Shown here: positions 5,807 through 7,518 of the stretch, piece by piece | Position numbering within the stretch: position 1 is the first letter of the stretch | Layout of the letters: each line of letters opens with the position of its first letter | NCBI GenBank assembly: GCA_947469815.1 | Contig: CANIRI010000109.1 | Location: 1-7,518, forward strand | Length of the DNA: 7,518 nucleotides | Direction of reading: 5' to 3' | Origin: Comamonadaceae bacterium | GTDB taxonomy: Bacteria; Pseudomonadota; Gammaproteobacteria; Burkholderiales; Burkholderiaceae_C | Program-made: the position numbers and the translations under genes | Notes under the pieces: generated by a model | Seen by the model: only the letters and a program-made list of their open reading frames with translations | Told to the model about the DNA's origin: nothing | The model's database searches: none

Positions 5807-7518
5807 ATGCTGCAACGAATCGCCGACGCCGACCCCACCGAAACCACCGAATGGCGCGATGCCTTTGCCGATATCGTCAGCGTGCACGGTCCGGCGCGGG
5901 CGCGTTTTTTACTGGACCAGCTGGTGGCACTGGCGCACCAATCGCAGATCGACTGGTCACCCGAACTGGTCACGCCCTATGTCAACACCGTGCCGGTGCA
6001 CGAGCAACAGCCCTTTCCCGGCGACCTGGCGATTGAGGAAAAGCTCGCCTCGCTGATGCGCTGGAACGCGCTGGCCATGGTGGCGCGCGCGAACGGGGCT
6101 TATGGCGAATTGGGCGGCCATATCGCCAGCTACGCCAGCGCTGCCGACCTGTTCGAGGTCGGCTTCAACCATTTTTTCCGGGGTCGCACAGACGGGCAAC
6201 TCGGTGACCTGGTCTTCTTTCAGCCGCACAGCGCGCCCGGGGTCTATGCGCGGGCGTTTTTGGAAGGCCGTCTGAGCGCGCAGGACCTGGCTCTGTACCG
6301 CCAGGAACTCAAAGCCCCACGCGAAGGCGCGCGCGGCCTCTCGAGCTACCCGCACCCGTGGTTGATGCCCGACTTCTGGCAGTTCCCCACCGGCTCCATG
6401 GGTCTGGGGCCCATCAGCTCGATTTACCACGCCCGCTTCATGCGCTTCCTCACACACCGCAGCCTGCTGGACTGCGCCGGCCGCAAGGTCTGGGGCGTGT
6501 TCGGTGATGGCGAAATGGACGAGCCCGAAAGCATGAGCGCCCTCACCCTGGCCTCGCGCGAAAAACTGGACAACCTGGTGTGGGTGGTCAACTGCAATCT
6601 GCAACGGCTGGACGGGCCGGTGCGGGGCAATGGCCGCATCATTGACGAGCTGGAAAAACTGTTTCGTGGCGCCGGCTGGAACGTGATCAAACTCATCTGG
6701 GGCAGCGACTGGGACGGCCTCTTCGCCCGCGACACCAGCGGCGCGCTGGTGCGTGCGTTTGCCAACACGGTGGACGGCCAGATGCAAACCTTTGCCGCCA
6801 AAGACGGGCGCTTCAACCGCGAGAACTTCTTCGGCCAGAACCCCGAACTCGCAGCCCTGGCGCAGGGCTTAACGGATGCGCAAATTGACCGCCTTAAACG
6901 CGGCGGCCATGACCTGGTGAAGATCCATGCGGCCTACGCGGCAGCGGCCCAGCACAGCGGCCAACCCACCGTGATCCTGGCGCACACCAAAAAGGGCTAC
7001 GGCATGGGCCAGGCCGGTCAGGGCAAGATGACCACGCACAGCCAGAAAAAGCTGGATGAGGCCGCCCTGCTCGCGTTTCGCAACCGCTTTGACCTGCCCT
7101 TAAGCGACCAGCAGGCCACCGAGCTGGATTTCTTCAAACCCGCAGATGACAGCGCCGAAATGCAGTATTTGCACGCCCGGCGCGAGGCCCTGGGCGGCTA
7201 CCTGCCACGCCGCTACACCGCCTGCGCGCCAGTTGCCGTGCCCGCGCTGCAGACCTACGCCGGCTTTGCGCTGCAGGCCGATGGCAAAGAGATGTCAACC
7301 ACCATGGCCTTTGTGCGCATGCTGGGGCAGTTGCTCAAAGACCCGGTGCTCGGGCCGCGCGTGGTGCCCATCGTGGCGGACGAGGCGCGCACCTTCGGCA
7401 TGGCCAATCTGTTCAAACAGGTGGGCATTTATTCCAGCGTCGGCCAGCAATACGAGCCCGAAGACATTGGCTCGGTGCTGAGCTACCGCGAAGCCATGGA
7501 CGGACAAATTCTGGAAGA
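5807..7518 (+). CDS. aceE: Homodimeric pyruvate dehydrogenase-type E1 component (AceE family), C-terminus cut by window edge
   Basis: The frame from the ATG at 5807 is open to the window edge: 570 residues of an expected 880-890. AceE-type E1 is a thiamine-diphosphate enzyme that decarboxylates a 2-oxoacid, normally pyruvate, and acylates the lipoyl group of E2 to make acyl-CoA. Visible landmarks are DADPTETTEWRDA at 7-19, ELGGHIAS at 101-108 (His105), FQPHSAPGVYARAFLEGRL at 138-156 (His141), LSSYPHPWLMPDFWQFPT at 178-195, the ThDP/Mg motif GDGEMDEPES at 233-242 with NCNLQRLDGPV at 262-272, the mobile-loop His411 in TTHSQKK, and ADEARTFGM at 524-532. The glutamate matching E. coli Glu571 lies beyond the edge. 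No Shine-Dalgarno precedes the ATG, but upstream sequence offers no better start and the N-terminus fits the family. Its divergent Lrp partner, where a housekeeping aceE usually leads aceE-aceF-lpd, raises the alternative of an MdeB-like 2-oxobutyrate dehydrogenase. The family is firm; the substrate is open. Confidence 0.93.
   Translation, partial: MLQRIADADPTETTEWRDAFADIVSVHGPARARFLLDQLVALAHQSQIDWSPELVTPYVNTVPVHEQQPFPGDLAIEEKLASLMRWNALAMVARANGAYGELGGHIASYASAADLFEVGFNHFFRGRTDGQLGDLVFFQPHSAPGVYARAFLEGRLSAQDLALYRQELKAPREGARGLSSYPHPWLMPDFWQFPTGSMGLGPISSIYHARFMRFLTHRSLLDCAGRKVWGVFGDGEMDEPESMSALTLASREKLDNLVWVVNCNLQRLDGPVRGNGRIIDELEKLFRGAGWNVIKLIWGSDWDGLFARDTSGALVRAFANTVDGQMQTFAAKDGRFNRENFFGQNPELAALAQGLTDAQIDRLKRGGHDLVKIHAAYAAAAQHSGQPTVILAHTKKGYGMGQAGQGKMTTHSQKKLDEAALLAFRNRFDLPLSDQQATELDFFKPADDSAEMQYLHARREALGGYLPRRYTACAPVAVPALQTYAGFALQADGKEMSTTMAFVRMLGQLLKDPVLGPRVVPIVADEARTFGMANLFKQVGIYSSVGQQYEPEDIGSVLSYREAMDGQILE

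Noticed and set aside
5957..6787. 276-codon minus-strand open frame inside the E1 gene
   Set aside because: It lies opposite the conserved thiamine-diphosphate region of AceE and has no family motif of its own.
1..7518. Search for tRNA, rRNA, CRISPR repeats, insertion sequences, attachment sites, or defence or toxin genes
   Set aside because: About 97% of the window is accounted for by five metabolic or regulatory genes with recognised motifs. The gaps (28, 89 and 131 bp) hold no such element.

Overview
The window looks like chromosomal DNA of a high-GC betaproteobacterium, most likely Burkholderiales and probably Comamonadaceae (Rhodoferax/Polaromonas/Variovorax-like). The reasons are the GC-rich third positions, a Bug/TctC-type solute receptor, a homodimeric AceE-type E1 and a fused GlcD-GlcF-type flavoprotein. 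The genus is inference. I see no rRNA, tRNA, mobile element, CRISPR array or phage gene, and no broken gene. The two edge genes are cut only by the window.

Layout, left to right. (1) Positions 1-797, minus: N-terminal 265 residues of a periplasmic substrate-binding protein of the tripartite tricarboxylate transporter (Bug/TctC) family. (2) 826-2028, minus: a class V PLP aminotransferase of the serine/alanine-glyoxylate type. It lies 28 bp upstream of gene 1 and probably shares its transcript. (3) 2029-2117: an 89-bp divergent intergenic region. (4) 2118-5195, plus: a 1025-residue protein joining an FAD-linked 2-hydroxyacid dehydrogenase (GlcD/DLD-like) to an iron-sulfur/CCG module (GlcF-like). 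(5) 5196-5675, minus: an Lrp/AsnC regulator whose stop codon directly abuts that of gene 4. (6) 5676-5806: an AT-rich divergent intergenic region with a perfect ACGAA-TTT-TTCGT inverted repeat. (7) 5807 to the right edge, plus: the first 570 residues of a homodimeric pyruvate dehydrogenase-type E1.

How the genes may work together (inference). The theme is two- and three-carbon oxo- and hydroxyacid metabolism. The flavoprotein should turn a 2-hydroxyacid (glycolate, D-lactate or a similar D-2-hydroxyacid) into a 2-oxoacid. The aminotransferase would take glyoxylate to glycine. The E1 would commit pyruvate or another 2-oxoacid to acyl-CoA. The Lrp regulator divergent from an AceE-like E1 resembles the mdeR-mdeB part of the Pseudomonas putida methionine-catabolism locus. 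This E1 may therefore be a specialised, amino-acid-regulated 2-oxoacid (for example 2-oxobutyrate) dehydrogenase rather than the housekeeping pyruvate enzyme.

I did not find a clearly new system. The most useful leads are the Lrp/E1 pair with its candidate operator, the coupling of a Bug receptor to a glyoxylate aminotransferase, and the unresolved substrate of the flavoprotein.
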